From positions 1 to 64,000 of the forward strand of contig CACYVN010000009.1 of the NCBI GenBank assembly GCA_902777855.1: a DNA stretch of 64,000 bases. The letters are read 5' to 3'. Both the position numbers and the translations under genes were made by a program. The notes below the pieces were generated by a model, which saw nothing but the letters and a program-made list of their open reading frames with translations, searched no databases and was not told the DNA's origin. This document shows, in pieces, positions 38,203 to 47,080 of this stretch. The first letter of the stretch is position 1. Each line of letters begins with the position of its first letter. The stretch comes from an uncultured bacterium (lineage in GTDB: Bacteria > Cyanobacteriota > Vampirovibrionia > Gastranaerophilales > Gastranaerophilaceae).

Positions 38203-39563
38203 GCGGTTTGTGTATATTTGTTAATAAATTCTTCTATTGTTACTTTCCCTTTGAAAGTTGTTGGTGTGTTTTTTAATTCTTCCTGTTTTTCTTTTTCAAT
38301 ATTGTGACGCAGAAATTTATTCAAGAATTTAGGTAAAGCAAAACCAATTAAGGCGGTGTTTGTGAGCAATGAAAACCAATACAGCCCTGCACCGACATTT
38401 TTTGTTTTTTTCAAAATTCCCGGTGCAATATCTTTTGTTTCGTCTAAAGTTCTGAAATTTCTTATTGGCATTTTAAATTTTTGGATGAAATTTAAATTTT
38501 TACCGCCGTCGTTCATAATCTTTGTGCCTAAAAACTTATCTAAAAGTCGACCTGCAATATTATTAATAAGAAAATCTCCGCCAAAAAACATTGTAAATAA
38601 TCCTATATCTCTCAATGCTCTGTCTTTACGTTCGTTTGAATCTCTTGATGAAATAAGTTTTGCGGGAAAACTTGATAATACCCAGATTGATGCATAGATA
38701 AGTTTTGACATATTTGTTCCTGAGGTGTAATCAAAATTATGCGGATTCTTTGCAATTTTTTTGTATCCCCACCTCGAAATCAAAGATTTCGGTCCTCCCT
38801 CAAGGGGAGGACTTTTTAAAGATAAGGATAATCCTTTTGTTACTGTTTTTGCAAAAAGTATTCCGGGAATAACCGAAAAAGCAATATTCCATGCAAGTTT
38901 TTTGAGTTTTGATTTCTTAACTTCCTCATCAGATTTTGAATTATCTTTTTTTAGTTCAAATCCCGCCGAAAAATCTTTTCGTTTGGTTCTTTTTTGGGTA
39001 AATTCTGTTGCTATCCAAGGAATGGCAGACCACATAGCACCTGTCGTGATAAAATCCGTCATCAAAACTTTTTCGTGAACGGATAATAAGTCTTTTTTTA
39101 ATTTTTCTTCATCATTGTATCTGTTATAAATTTCTTCAAATGCCTTTTGATGTTCATTAGAACCGGTTTTTTTGTCAAAAATCTTTGCGGTTTTTTCTAT
39201 ACCTTCTTTTAAATTCCCTTCAGGAGTCAGGTATTTTTTTGATACCTGAATAATTTTTTTCTCAACACCGTTAAGTGACTTAATTATTCCTTTATTTTTC
39301 AAAAAATGTTTGTTATAAAGTGGGAGGAGTAAAACGGGAGTGAGGTAGGAAGCGACAAAATATATTCCGCCCATCAATGCACGCTCTTGTGCTTCATATT
39401 TGTTATTCGACATAATACATTGCGGCGCCGTGCTCCCGCCGAGTGTTGTAATCCCTCTGTTAACCAGAGTATGATTTTGAACGTAAGAGGTTGCATTATA
39501 TATATTAAGCCCCTTAAAGGGTAATGTATCAGATACTTTTTTACAATTCATAATCATATTCAT
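38193..39563 (-). CDS. hypothetical membrane protein with in-frame repeat insertion
   Basis: This protein of up to 456 residues is unrecognised. It has several probable membrane segments (for instance YFVASYLTPVLLLPLY, LAWNIAFSVIPGILFA, GLYWFSLLTNTALIGFALP). Near the N-terminus is LPFKGLNIYN, which recalls the NFxG motif of the tandem paralogues at 17.3-18.6 kb. Residues about 251-267 (SPPLEGGPKSLISRWGY) are encoded by a family-1 palindromic repeat and are probably an insertion. Three ATGs (39563, 39557, 39551) are possible starts and none has a clear ribosome binding site. Confidence 0.65.
   Translation of the reverse strand: MNMIMNCKKVSDTLPFKGLNIYNATSYVQNHTLVNRGITTLGGSTAPQCIMSNNKYEAQERALMGGIYFVASYLTPVLLLPLYNKHFLKNKGIIKSLNGVEKKIIQVSKKYLTPEGNLKEGIEKTAKIFDKKTGSNEHQKAFEEIYNRYNDEEKLKKDLLSVHEKVLMTDFITTGAMWSAIPWIATEFTQKRTKRKDFSAGFELKKDNSKSDEEVKKSKLKKLAWNIAFSVIPGILFAKTVTKGLSLSLKSPPLEGGPKSLISRWGYKKIAKNPHNFDYTSGTNMSKLIYASIWVLSSFPAKLISSRDSNERKDRALRDIGLFTMFFGGDFLINNIAGRLLDKFLGTKIMNDGGKNLNFIQKFKMPIRNFRTLDETKDIAPGILKKTKNVGAGLYWFSLLTNTALIGFALPKFLNKFLRHNIEKEKQEELKNTPTTFKGKVTIEEFINKYTQTACK
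38764..38812. repeat. family-1 palindromic repeat in frame in a membrane-protein gene
   Basis: It runs TATCCCCACCTCGAAATCAA...GATTTCGG and ends CCTCCCTCAAGGGGAGGAC. It matches the copies at 2371, 2575, 2960 and 16498 and is translated as PPLEGG and following residues, like the copy in the peptidase gene. Confidence 0.8.
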
Positions 39564-39832
39564 GGTATGTGCTAATAATTAAAAAACAATAATTTGTTAA
39601 ATAATTTTTATCTCAATCGAAAGATTGAAATTTTTCGCTTCTAAACAATCCGTAACATAATATAAAGTTTTAAAATGCTTATAAATATTGCGTTTATGGC
39701 AAAATTCCCCCAAATGAATGATAATTGTAAGGAATTTTGCCCATTATTCGCAATTATGCTATTATTTGTATTAGAGTGGTTATTTGTCGGATTGTAAATA
39801 AATAACTGCTATATGAAGACTTGACGGGAAAG
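39564..39832. other. intergenic region upstream of the pilus/secretion operon
   Basis: The region is AT-rich with no gene. A 10-bp inverted repeat GCAAAATTCC/GGAATTTTGC (39699-39708 with 39731-39740) stands out about 100 bp before the operon and could be a hairpin or a binding site. No clear promoter was found. Confidence 0.4.
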
Positions 39833-40549
39833 ATGAGAAGATTATTTAAAGATAAAATAAAAAATATATCGGGATTGATTCTTTCAGTGGCTGTGTTAGC
39901 TCTGTGCCTGTGCGGTTGCATTCCGCCGAAAGAAGAACCTGCTCCGGCACTTCCCCCTGCTCCTCAGGTAAATAATACTCCTCATAAGTCGGTAAATATT
40001 GATGTAGATGATGAGGAGCCGGCGAGCAAAATGATTTCTTATGATGTTACTTCTATCGGGAGAAGCAATCCGTTTATGCCTTATAATGAAATGATTGAAT
40101 ATGAAAAAGCTCGAAATTCTGCAATAGCAGAGGCTAATGAAAAAAATGCAAAGATTGCAAAAATGAAAAAGATGCAGGATTACAGAGTTAGAGAACAGGA
40201 TGATATAAGTCCGTATAGTTTTAATCTTCCGGTTCCTCCAACATCACTTGATGCTGACAGTGTTGCTGCAAAAATAACAAGAACAAAAGTTGTCGGTATA
40301 ATGTATAATATAAAAAGTCCTTCAGCCATTATAAATGTAGATAATAAAGATTATCTTGTAAGACCCGGAGATAAGATTATCGGGCAGGAATATAAAGTTG
40401 TAAAAATTACTCCGACCTGGGTTACGGCTGCAATGGGGTCAAATGTTTATTCTGCAGCAATCGGAGAATTATTTACAAAAGACGGTCTTGAAACAAACCA
40501 GACTGATATTTATAATTTGAAAGAAAGATTTGGCGGAAGAAAAATTTAA
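39833..40549 (+). CDS. PilP-like lipoprotein of a type IV pilus/type II secretion system
   Basis: This 238-residue lipoprotein has a signal peptide with lipobox LCGC (Cys near residue 28), a Pro-rich linker, then a C-terminal domain with GRSNPFMP, VVGIMYNIKSPSAIIN and PGDKIIGQEYKVVKIT. This layout resembles PilP/GspC homology-region domains, which bridge the inner-membrane platform to the secretin. The ATG at 39833 is preferred to an upstream TTG, although its ribosome binding site is weak. It is followed by the secretin gene, consistent with this role. The assignment rests on layout and context. Confidence 0.65.
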   Translation: MRRLFKDKIKNISGLILSVAVLALCLCGCIPPKEEPAPALPPAPQVNNTPHKSVNIDVDDEEPASKMISYDVTSIGRSNPFMPYNEMIEYEKARNSAIAEANEKNAKIAKMKKMQDYRVREQDDISPYSFNLPVPPTSLDADSVAAKITRTKVVGIMYNIKSPSAIINVDNKDYLVRPGDKIIGQEYKVVKITPTWVTAAMGSNVYSAAIGELFTKDGLETNQTDIYNLKERFGGRKI

Positions 40550-40577
40550 AATGAATAATAATCAATCAGGAGCAGAT

Positions 40578-42443
40578 ATGAAAAATAAAATTAGAAACAA
40601 AATTATTGCAGGTGTAATGATGCTATCGTTTGCGTTTAGCGGTGTTTCTCCCGTGGCATTTGCGCAGGATGTTTCTCCGGTAATCCGTTCACAACAGCCT
40701 ATTACATCAATGGATATAAATTCTGATACCCAAATTCAAAATGCTGATTCAATAGTAAATTTAAGTTTGAGAGATGCTGATGTAATGCAGGTTTTGAGAA
40801 TGTTTGCCGATCAAGCGGGTATGAATATAATTTTTGCTCAAAATGTAAGCGGAAAAGTTACGATGGATCTTGTAAACGTAACACTACAGAAGGCTTTGAG
40901 CCTTGTTACTACAACCGCAAAATTAAAATACGGTATTCAGGGTAATATAATGATTATTACAGGCAGTGATGATGACAGTGTTGATATGGGCGCAGGTTCA
41001 AAAGATATGATTATTGTTCCTGTTAAATATGTCAGTGCAGCCTCAATTGCAGCATTTTTGAATAAAAGTATATTTACAAAAAGCAGTATAAGTCCGGGAG
41101 TATCTTCCAAACCGGTTGTAACAACTAACCCTGCAAACAATGAATTGATTATTATGGGTACTCGTGCGGATGCTTTAATGGCACAAAAAATTATTGATAA
41201 ATTCGATAAAAAACCTCCTATAACTAATTATAAAGTTAACCATGTTACTCCTGCGGAGATGGCAGGGTTGATTTGTTCAACTTTAATACCGTCGTTTATG
41301 AGCAATGGTGATGGTTCAACGGGAGGAGCAGCAGGTGTTCCGACCGGTTTTGCTTCCGATTCTTTTGGCGGAGGTGATAGTGGCGGGCTTTCCATTGGCG
41401 GCGGAAAGTTGTTATGTTCTGTTGATCAGAAAGCTGAGGTTGAAGATTTGGCATCCTTGCCTTTTAAGAATATGACGGTTTCATATTTCCCGTCTATCGG
41501 CATGATACAGATTATTGGCGGATCTCCTACTCAGCTTGAAATGATAAAAGATTATATTGCCGCAAATGATATCAAATCTCCACAGGCTTATCTTGAAGTT
41601 CAAATTATTTCGCTGTCTGAATCCGGCAGTAAAACATTTGATAATACCTGGCAGTATATGAGTAAAAATTTGTCTATCAATGCTTCAAACGGTTTAAGAA
41701 CAGCAAGTTCAGGTGGCGGTAAAAATTACCCTATATTTTTTGCAGGTCATGGATTTAGTGAAGAAGCAAAAGGCACTTCAGGACAATCGACTTCAAAAGA
41801 TGATAACGGGGATATTAGTTATCGTCAGTGGGCTCATTCTCCGCAGTTAATTTGGACTATTAACTATTTGGTTGAAAATAATAAAGGAAGAGTTTTGGCT
41901 AATCCTCGTATTCTGATAACAAACGGTCAGCAATCTGTTATTGACTTGACATCTGACTATGTTTCAAAGGTTACTTCTCAATACTTGGATTCAACCGGTA
42001 CCGGTTCTTCTCAGGTACAAAAGGATTATGATATCCAAAGTGATAACGGTATTAAAGTTACAATTACACCGTTCATCAGTCCTGATGGATATGTTACTCT
42101 TGATATTAATCCTGAATATAGTACAATTGCAGGACAATTATACACAGATGGTGAGGTTGAAGGTCAAAAAGACCTTGCTGCAACATTGTTACAAAGACGA
42201 AATCTTAACCTTAAAGGTATAAGAATAAAAGATGGCGAAACTTTAATCATAGGTGGTATGATACAGGAATTAGAAACAAAAACTGTAAGCAAAATTCCTT
42301 TCCTTGGCGATTTGCCATTTTTCGGGATGTTCTTCAGAAGTACCGGAACATCAAGATCTAAGGAAGAAATGGTTATCATGATTACTCCGCAAATAATTAT
42401 TGATACGGAAGATGCGCAACAGATAACTGATTTGGATTTATAA
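40578..42443 (+). CDS. secretin (PilQ/GspD family)
   Basis: The secretin forms the outer-membrane gate for type IV pili or type II secretion. The 621-residue protein has a signal peptide (cleavage near AFA-QD), an STN/N0 domain (about 35-110, VNLSLRDADVMQVLRMFADQ), N1-type modules with a Gly/Ser-rich insert (about 245-275), and the C-terminal secretin domain with ENNKGRVLANPRILITNG, LQRRNLNLKGIRIKDGETLIIGG and KIPFLGDLPFFGMFFRS. The ATG at 40578 has AGGAG 6 nt upstream; a longer frame overlapping the previous gene is not needed. It sits between the lipoprotein and the ATPase gene. Confidence 0.92.
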   Translation: MKNKIRNKIIAGVMMLSFAFSGVSPVAFAQDVSPVIRSQQPITSMDINSDTQIQNADSIVNLSLRDADVMQVLRMFADQAGMNIIFAQNVSGKVTMDLVNVTLQKALSLVTTTAKLKYGIQGNIMIITGSDDDSVDMGAGSKDMIIVPVKYVSAASIAAFLNKSIFTKSSISPGVSSKPVVTTNPANNELIIMGTRADALMAQKIIDKFDKKPPITNYKVNHVTPAEMAGLICSTLIPSFMSNGDGSTGGAAGVPTGFASDSFGGGDSGGLSIGGGKLLCSVDQKAEVEDLASLPFKNMTVSYFPSIGMIQIIGGSPTQLEMIKDYIAANDIKSPQAYLEVQIISLSESGSKTFDNTWQYMSKNLSINASNGLRTASSGGGKNYPIFFAGHGFSEEAKGTSGQSTSKDDNGDISYRQWAHSPQLIWTINYLVENNKGRVLANPRILITNGQQSVIDLTSDYVSKVTSQYLDSTGTGSSQVQKDYDIQSDNGIKVTITPFISPDGYVTLDINPEYSTIAGQLYTDGEVEGQKDLAATLLQRRNLNLKGIRIKDGETLIIGGMIQELETKTVSKIPFLGDLPFFGMFFRSTGTSRSKEEMVIMITPQIIIDTEDAQQITDLDL

Positions 42444-42464
42444 TAAACCAAAATATTTAAACAA

Positions 42465-44513
42465 ATGAATGAAGTTATATCAAGAATAAAAAATAGTATA
42501 GATACGTCTATAATTGATAAAGTTGACAAAAGTGCGATGGGTAAAATGAAATTTGTACCTATCAGTATCAGGCAGGGTCAATTATTTGTTGCTGTTTCAA
42601 AAAAATCAAATATGGACAGGATAAGTCAATTGTTAAAAAAGTATTATCCTAATCCGATAAGATTTATGCCTGTTGGTGGCGACGATGATTTACAGGAACT
42701 TTTAAGTGATTTTATTCCGAATTCGGATGAAAAAGATGATACTCCAAAATTCCCGCAAAAAAAAGATGCCCCGGTTATGGTATCAGAACCGATTGGAGGA
42801 ATGTTAGGGGAGTTATTTATAAAAAAGGGTTTAATCACTCAGGAACAATTAAATGATGCTCTTGCCGAAACAAAACGTTCTAATGCTCCGATAGGTTCAA
42901 CTTTATATGAGATGGGCTATATTACATTAACTGATTTGAAAGAAACCTTAGGTGAACAAACCGGTTATAAGTTGGTATCAGCGGAACAGTTGCAGAGTCA
43001 AAAGAATTTTATAAATATTCTTCCTGAAGATTTTATCAGAACAAATTCGGTTATTCCTATTTCTTCCGATGGAAAGATTTTAACAGTCGGGGTCTTAAAA
43101 CCTTTAAAGCAGGATATTCTCAAGGCAATTATTTATATTACCGGTCAAAATCCCCGCCAGCTTTTAATGACTCACTATGAATTTAATAATTCATTAGAAT
43201 TATTCTTCTCAAAACGAAAAAAACAAACCGAAAGAATTCTTGAGCAAATCAAAACTGAAACAATTGAAGCTGAAACAGAAGCGAGTTTATCAGATCAGCT
43301 TGATGCCGAACTTCTGGATTCAACGGGTACCGTTGCAAAATTTGTTAATCAGATTATCACAAACGCGATAGACAACAAGGTATCCGATATTCATATAGAG
43401 CCGAGACTGAATGGTTATATTGTCAGATACAGAAAAGACGGTATCCTGCAAAAGGCTCTTGATATTCCTGATAAAGCTGAATCTTCCGTTATTACGCGTT
43501 TTAAAGTTTTATCAAGAATGAACATTGCAGAACAAAGACGTCCGCAGGATGGTACGTTCTCTCTGCCTTATAAAGATTGTACTTATGATTTTCGTATTAA
43601 TACTTTACCTGTTTCGGGTAAAGAAAAGGTCGTTATTCGTATTTTGGCACCGGCAGTCAGCTTAAAATCTGAAGATAAGCAGATTAAACTCGTTGGTGCA
43701 ACTCAATCTGATCTTGAAGAACTGACAAAAATGGTTTCCTGCCCGAATGGTGTTATCTTGACGTCAGGTCCTACAGGTTCAGGTAAAACAACAACCCTAT
43801 ATTCAATTTTAAAAAGTTTGAATGATGTTTCTGTTAATATTACAACAATTGAAGACCCGATAGAAATTAAGCTTGACGGTATAAATCAATCGCAGGTAAA
43901 CGTTAAAGCAGGTATTACTTTTGCATCCTGTATGAGAGCTATTTTACGTCAGGACCCTGATATTATACTGGTCGGTGAAATTCGTGACTATGAAACATTG
44001 GAAACTGCTATTTCAGCAGCGTTAACGGGGCACCTTGTATTAAGTACGGTTCACACAAATTCTGCCGCAGCTACGGTTACACGTTTAATTGAAATGGGTG
44101 CAAAAGATTATCTTGTATCTTCAACATTGTCCGGTGTAATTGCTCAGCGTTTGGTAAGACGTCTTTGTGATGACTGTAAGCAGGAGTATCATTGTACAAG
44201 AGAAGAAGCAATGAAAGTTACTCTTGATGAAGATGAAATTGAAAAATTGATGAAAACTCCTATATACAAAGCCGCAGGATGCAATCACTGCAATTTTACC
44301 GGTTACAGAGGGCGATTAGGTGTTTATGAAATTATGCCTATTACAAAGGAAATTAAAAAACTTATCGCTCAGGGCGCTCATGATTTGGAAATAGAAGAAT
44401 GTGCAGTTGACCATGGTATGACAACATTAAACGGGTCATGTATGCAACACATATTAAAAGGGCATACAACAATAAGCGAATTTGTCAGAGTCTTAGGTTT
44501 GGCAGGCGAATAG
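42465..44513 (+). CDS. secretion/pilus assembly ATPase (PilB/GspE family)
   Basis: This cytoplasmic hexameric ATPase powers pilus or pseudopilus extension. The 682-residue protein has N-terminal MshEN-type domains (second one at about 110-165, LGELFIKKGLITQEQLNDAL) and the C-terminal ATPase domain. The Walker A box GPTGSGKTTT is at about 435, Walker B is DPDIILVGEIRD at about 497, the His box is GHLVLSTVHTNSA, and a zinc tetracysteine lies in CDDC (about 568) and CNHC (about 606). There is no Shine-Dalgarno sequence, so translation may be coupled to the secretin gene 21 nt upstream. Confidence 0.94.
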   Translation: MNEVISRIKNSIDTSIIDKVDKSAMGKMKFVPISIRQGQLFVAVSKKSNMDRISQLLKKYYPNPIRFMPVGGDDDLQELLSDFIPNSDEKDDTPKFPQKKDAPVMVSEPIGGMLGELFIKKGLITQEQLNDALAETKRSNAPIGSTLYEMGYITLTDLKETLGEQTGYKLVSAEQLQSQKNFINILPEDFIRTNSVIPISSDGKILTVGVLKPLKQDILKAIIYITGQNPRQLLMTHYEFNNSLELFFSKRKKQTERILEQIKTETIEAETEASLSDQLDAELLDSTGTVAKFVNQIITNAIDNKVSDIHIEPRLNGYIVRYRKDGILQKALDIPDKAESSVITRFKVLSRMNIAEQRRPQDGTFSLPYKDCTYDFRINTLPVSGKEKVVIRILAPAVSLKSEDKQIKLVGATQSDLEELTKMVSCPNGVILTSGPTGSGKTTTLYSILKSLNDVSVNITTIEDPIEIKLDGINQSQVNVKAGITFASCMRAILRQDPDIILVGEIRDYETLETAISAALTGHLVLSTVHTNSAAATVTRLIEMGAKDYLVSSTLSGVIAQRLVRRLCDDCKQEYHCTREEAMKVTLDEDEIEKLMKTPIYKAAGCNHCNFTGYRGRLGVYEIMPITKEIKKLIAQGAHDLEIEECAVDHGMTTLNGSCMQHILKGHTTISEFVRVLGLAGE

Positions 44514-44514
44514 T

Positions 44515-45741
44515 ATGGCAAGATATAATTATACCGCATATAAAAATGGAACAAGTGATATTGTAAAGGGACAGGTTGAAGCTTCAAATCTGCGTGAAGC
44601 CCGTACCGAAATCCGTTCCATGGGTTATACTCCGACTTCAATAATTGAAGAAAATACACCTGTGAAAAAGGAGCAAAAAGGTAGTAAGAAAGCTCTTGCC
44701 AAAATGCCAAAAATGGGCTTGGGAGAGCAAATTGATTTTACTTCTACTCTGCAAATTCTTGCAGCTGCAGGTATTCCGATTATTGAATCTCTTTTGTTTA
44801 TTGAAAACGATGCTGCAAAGCTTAAGATGCGTCAGGTTGCGGCGGAGTTGAGGCGTCAGATTATGAATGGTGGTACATTTGCAGGTACGATTGCAAAATA
44901 TCCTGAACAATTCGGACATGTTTATATCGGCCTTGTAAAAACAGGTGAAGATGCCGGTGAACTTGAAAAAACTTTAGATCGTTTACTTGATCTTTTAAAT
45001 AAGCAGTCAAATATCAGAACAAAGGTTATCGGAACATTAATGTATCCTGCGTTTGTAATTCTTTTGGCTGTTTTTATCGTTATAGTCATGCTCGTATTTG
45101 TATTCCCTGTATTTAAAGATATGTTTGACCAAATGGGAATGCAGCTTCCTTGGATTACTGAGGTCTTAATGACAATGGGTATTGCACTTAAAAAGAACTG
45201 GTTTTTTATTCCTATCGGATTTGCCGGAGCAATTTTTGGAATTAATTTTTTGTTCAAGTGGAAACCCAGTAAATGGAAGATAGATGAATATGTCTTAAAA
45301 GTCCCAGTTTTGTCAAAACTGATACAGTTTTCAAATTTTGCAAACTTTATAGCAGTCATGCAGGTTGCTTACGATGCCGGTGTTCCGATTTTGGAATGTC
45401 TGTATCTTGCAAATATGACCTTAACAAATCATACGCTGGAAAAAAGAGTAGAAGAAGCAACGGTTAAAATTCAGCAAGGTCAGCATTTGTCTGCAGCATT
45501 AAGGGCAACAAGAACAATGCCCAAAATGATTTTATTTATGATTGCAACAGGTGAACAATCAGGTCGTTTAGGTGACATGCTCGGGCAGGCGGTAAGTTAT
45601 ATTGATAAAGCCTTAGATAATATTATTGATACTATGACAAAAATGATAGAACCGATAATGCTTGTTGTAATTGGTACAATTGTACTTGTTCTTGCTTCTG
45701 CACTTTATCTGCCGTTATTTGCTTCATATATGGGTATGTAG
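44515..45741 (+). CDS. inner-membrane platform protein (PilC/GspF family)
   Basis: This 408-residue polytopic protein anchors the ATPase and pilin assembly. It has two GspF domains (about 70-195 and 270-395) with three membrane helices, and the family phrases FTSTLQILAAAGIPIIESL and IAVMQVAYDAGVPILECL, plus GEQSGRLGDML. It begins 1 nt after the ATPase stop, in one operon. No pilin, prepilin peptidase or PilM-N-O gene is adjacent, so the system is dispersed. Confidence 0.93.
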   Translation: MARYNYTAYKNGTSDIVKGQVEASNLREARTEIRSMGYTPTSIIEENTPVKKEQKGSKKALAKMPKMGLGEQIDFTSTLQILAAAGIPIIESLLFIENDAAKLKMRQVAAELRRQIMNGGTFAGTIAKYPEQFGHVYIGLVKTGEDAGELEKTLDRLLDLLNKQSNIRTKVIGTLMYPAFVILLAVFIVIVMLVFVFPVFKDMFDQMGMQLPWITEVLMTMGIALKKNWFFIPIGFAGAIFGINFLFKWKPSKWKIDEYVLKVPVLSKLIQFSNFANFIAVMQVAYDAGVPILECLYLANMTLTNHTLEKRVEEATVKIQQGQHLSAALRATRTMPKMILFMIATGEQSGRLGDMLGQAVSYIDKALDNIIDTMTKMIEPIMLVVIGTIVLVLASALYLPLFASYMGM

Positions 45742-45790
45742 CAAATTCTTTTGAAAAATTTTTTATATAAAAACTGTTAAGGTATAGTAT

Positions 45791-45818
45791 TTGTTTATAT
45801 TTATATAGCAGATATTAT
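45791..45818 (+). promoter_or_regulatory. possible promoter of the RND efflux operon
   Basis: TTGTTT (45791-45796), 16 nt, TATTAT (45813-45818). The leader would be about 65 nt and ends with a GGAGAG ribosome binding site. Confidence 0.5.
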
Positions 45819-45889
45819 TATGTTAATCAGTTGAAAATGGGCGAATTTTATGGTTAAATTTATCAGTATAAACCGATTGGAGAGAACTA

Positions 45890-47062
45890 ATGAAATTTAA
45901 TATAAGAATGACAAGAAAAAAGCTTGCGATATTGCTTTTGGTAGTCATTATCGTGCCTATTGTTTATAACAAATTATCAGGTCTTGTAACCGGTATTATT
46001 ATGCAACAGATGATGAAAATGCCAAAAGAAGTCGTTATTAATACCCCGATATATTCAAATTCTTATGTCAGCGCGGAATCAACGGGGCGTGTTGAGGCGA
46101 AGTATTCAATTGACGTTATGGCTCGTGTTGCAGGATTTTTACAGAAAAAATACTTTAACGAAGGTGATGTTGTGAAAGAGGGGCAAGTTTTATTCCAGAT
46201 AGATCCTCAGGAATTTCAGCTTGAAGTTCGCAATTCTCAGGCAACAGTAAATCAGTATAATGCTTTGCTCTTAAATTCACAGCAGGAATTAGACAGAGCC
46301 AATGCCTTAATAAAAGAAGATTTGGTAAGTCATTCTTATGTTGACCAGTCTTTAGCATCAAGAAATCAAAATCAGGCCCTTTTGGATGCAGCAAGACAAA
46401 AGTTGCAGCTTGCGAAGGTTAATTTAGGTTATACAACGATAAAATCTCCAATAGATGGCAGGATAGGTAAAATTAAAATAACGGAAGGCAATTATGTTTC
46501 ATTAACTTCCGGGCCGTTGGTTAATGTGTCAAGTATAGACCCTGTTTATGTTACATTTAGCCTGCGTTCATCAGATTTTGTCAAATTGCTAAAAGCCAGT
46601 GATAAATTTAAAGATGTAAAAGTTAAGGTTCAGTTTGATGACGGGAAATGGTATGACAAAATCGGGACAATAGATTTTGTTGATAATCAAATTGATAAAA
46701 ATTCAGGTTCAATTCAGATGAGAGCAACTTTCGAAAACCCCAAAGGCTGGCTTGTTCCCGGAGATTATATGAAAGTTTCATTAGTTTCTCCTCAAAAATT
46801 CAGATACATGACGATTCCGCAGGCTTGTACAAAGGGTGATGCGATGAGCGGTTATTATGTTTGGGTTGTTGATAAGAATAACAAAGTTGTAAGAAAAGAT
46901 ATTAAAGTCTCCGATGAAATTGATAATCATTGGATTGTTGAATCAGGACTGGACAAAAATGACAAAGTTGTTGTTGCAGGAGTTCAAAATATAAATGTAG
47001 AAGGGCAAAAAGTTAAAATTTTGACTAAAGAAGAATATGATAAGAAACAAAAAGACGAATGA
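45890..47062 (+). CDS. RND efflux periplasmic adaptor (membrane fusion protein)
   Basis: This 390-residue adaptor links the inner-membrane RND pump to the TolC channel. An N-terminal membrane anchor (about 10-30) is followed by the lipoyl half-motif (VAGFLQKKYFNEGDVVKEGQVLFQID), an alpha-hairpin rich in Gln and Asn (about 105-170), the second lipoyl half (GYTTIKSPIDGRIGKIKITEGNYV) and beta-barrel and membrane-proximal domains. Substrates cannot be predicted. The next two genes encode the pump and the channel, 18 and 26 nt apart. GGAGAG precedes the ATG. Confidence 0.93.
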   Translation: MKFNIRMTRKKLAILLLVVIIVPIVYNKLSGLVTGIIMQQMMKMPKEVVINTPIYSNSYVSAESTGRVEAKYSIDVMARVAGFLQKKYFNEGDVVKEGQVLFQIDPQEFQLEVRNSQATVNQYNALLLNSQQELDRANALIKEDLVSHSYVDQSLASRNQNQALLDAARQKLQLAKVNLGYTTIKSPIDGRIGKIKITEGNYVSLTSGPLVNVSSIDPVYVTFSLRSSDFVKLLKASDKFKDVKVKVQFDDGKWYDKIGTIDFVDNQIDKNSGSIQMRATFENPKGWLVPGDYMKVSLVSPQKFRYMTIPQACTKGDAMSGYYVWVVDKNNKVVRKDIKVSDEIDNHWIVESGLDKNDKVVVAGVQNINVEGQKVKILTKEEYDKKQKDE

Positions 47063-47080
47063 ATGCAATCAGGATAAATA

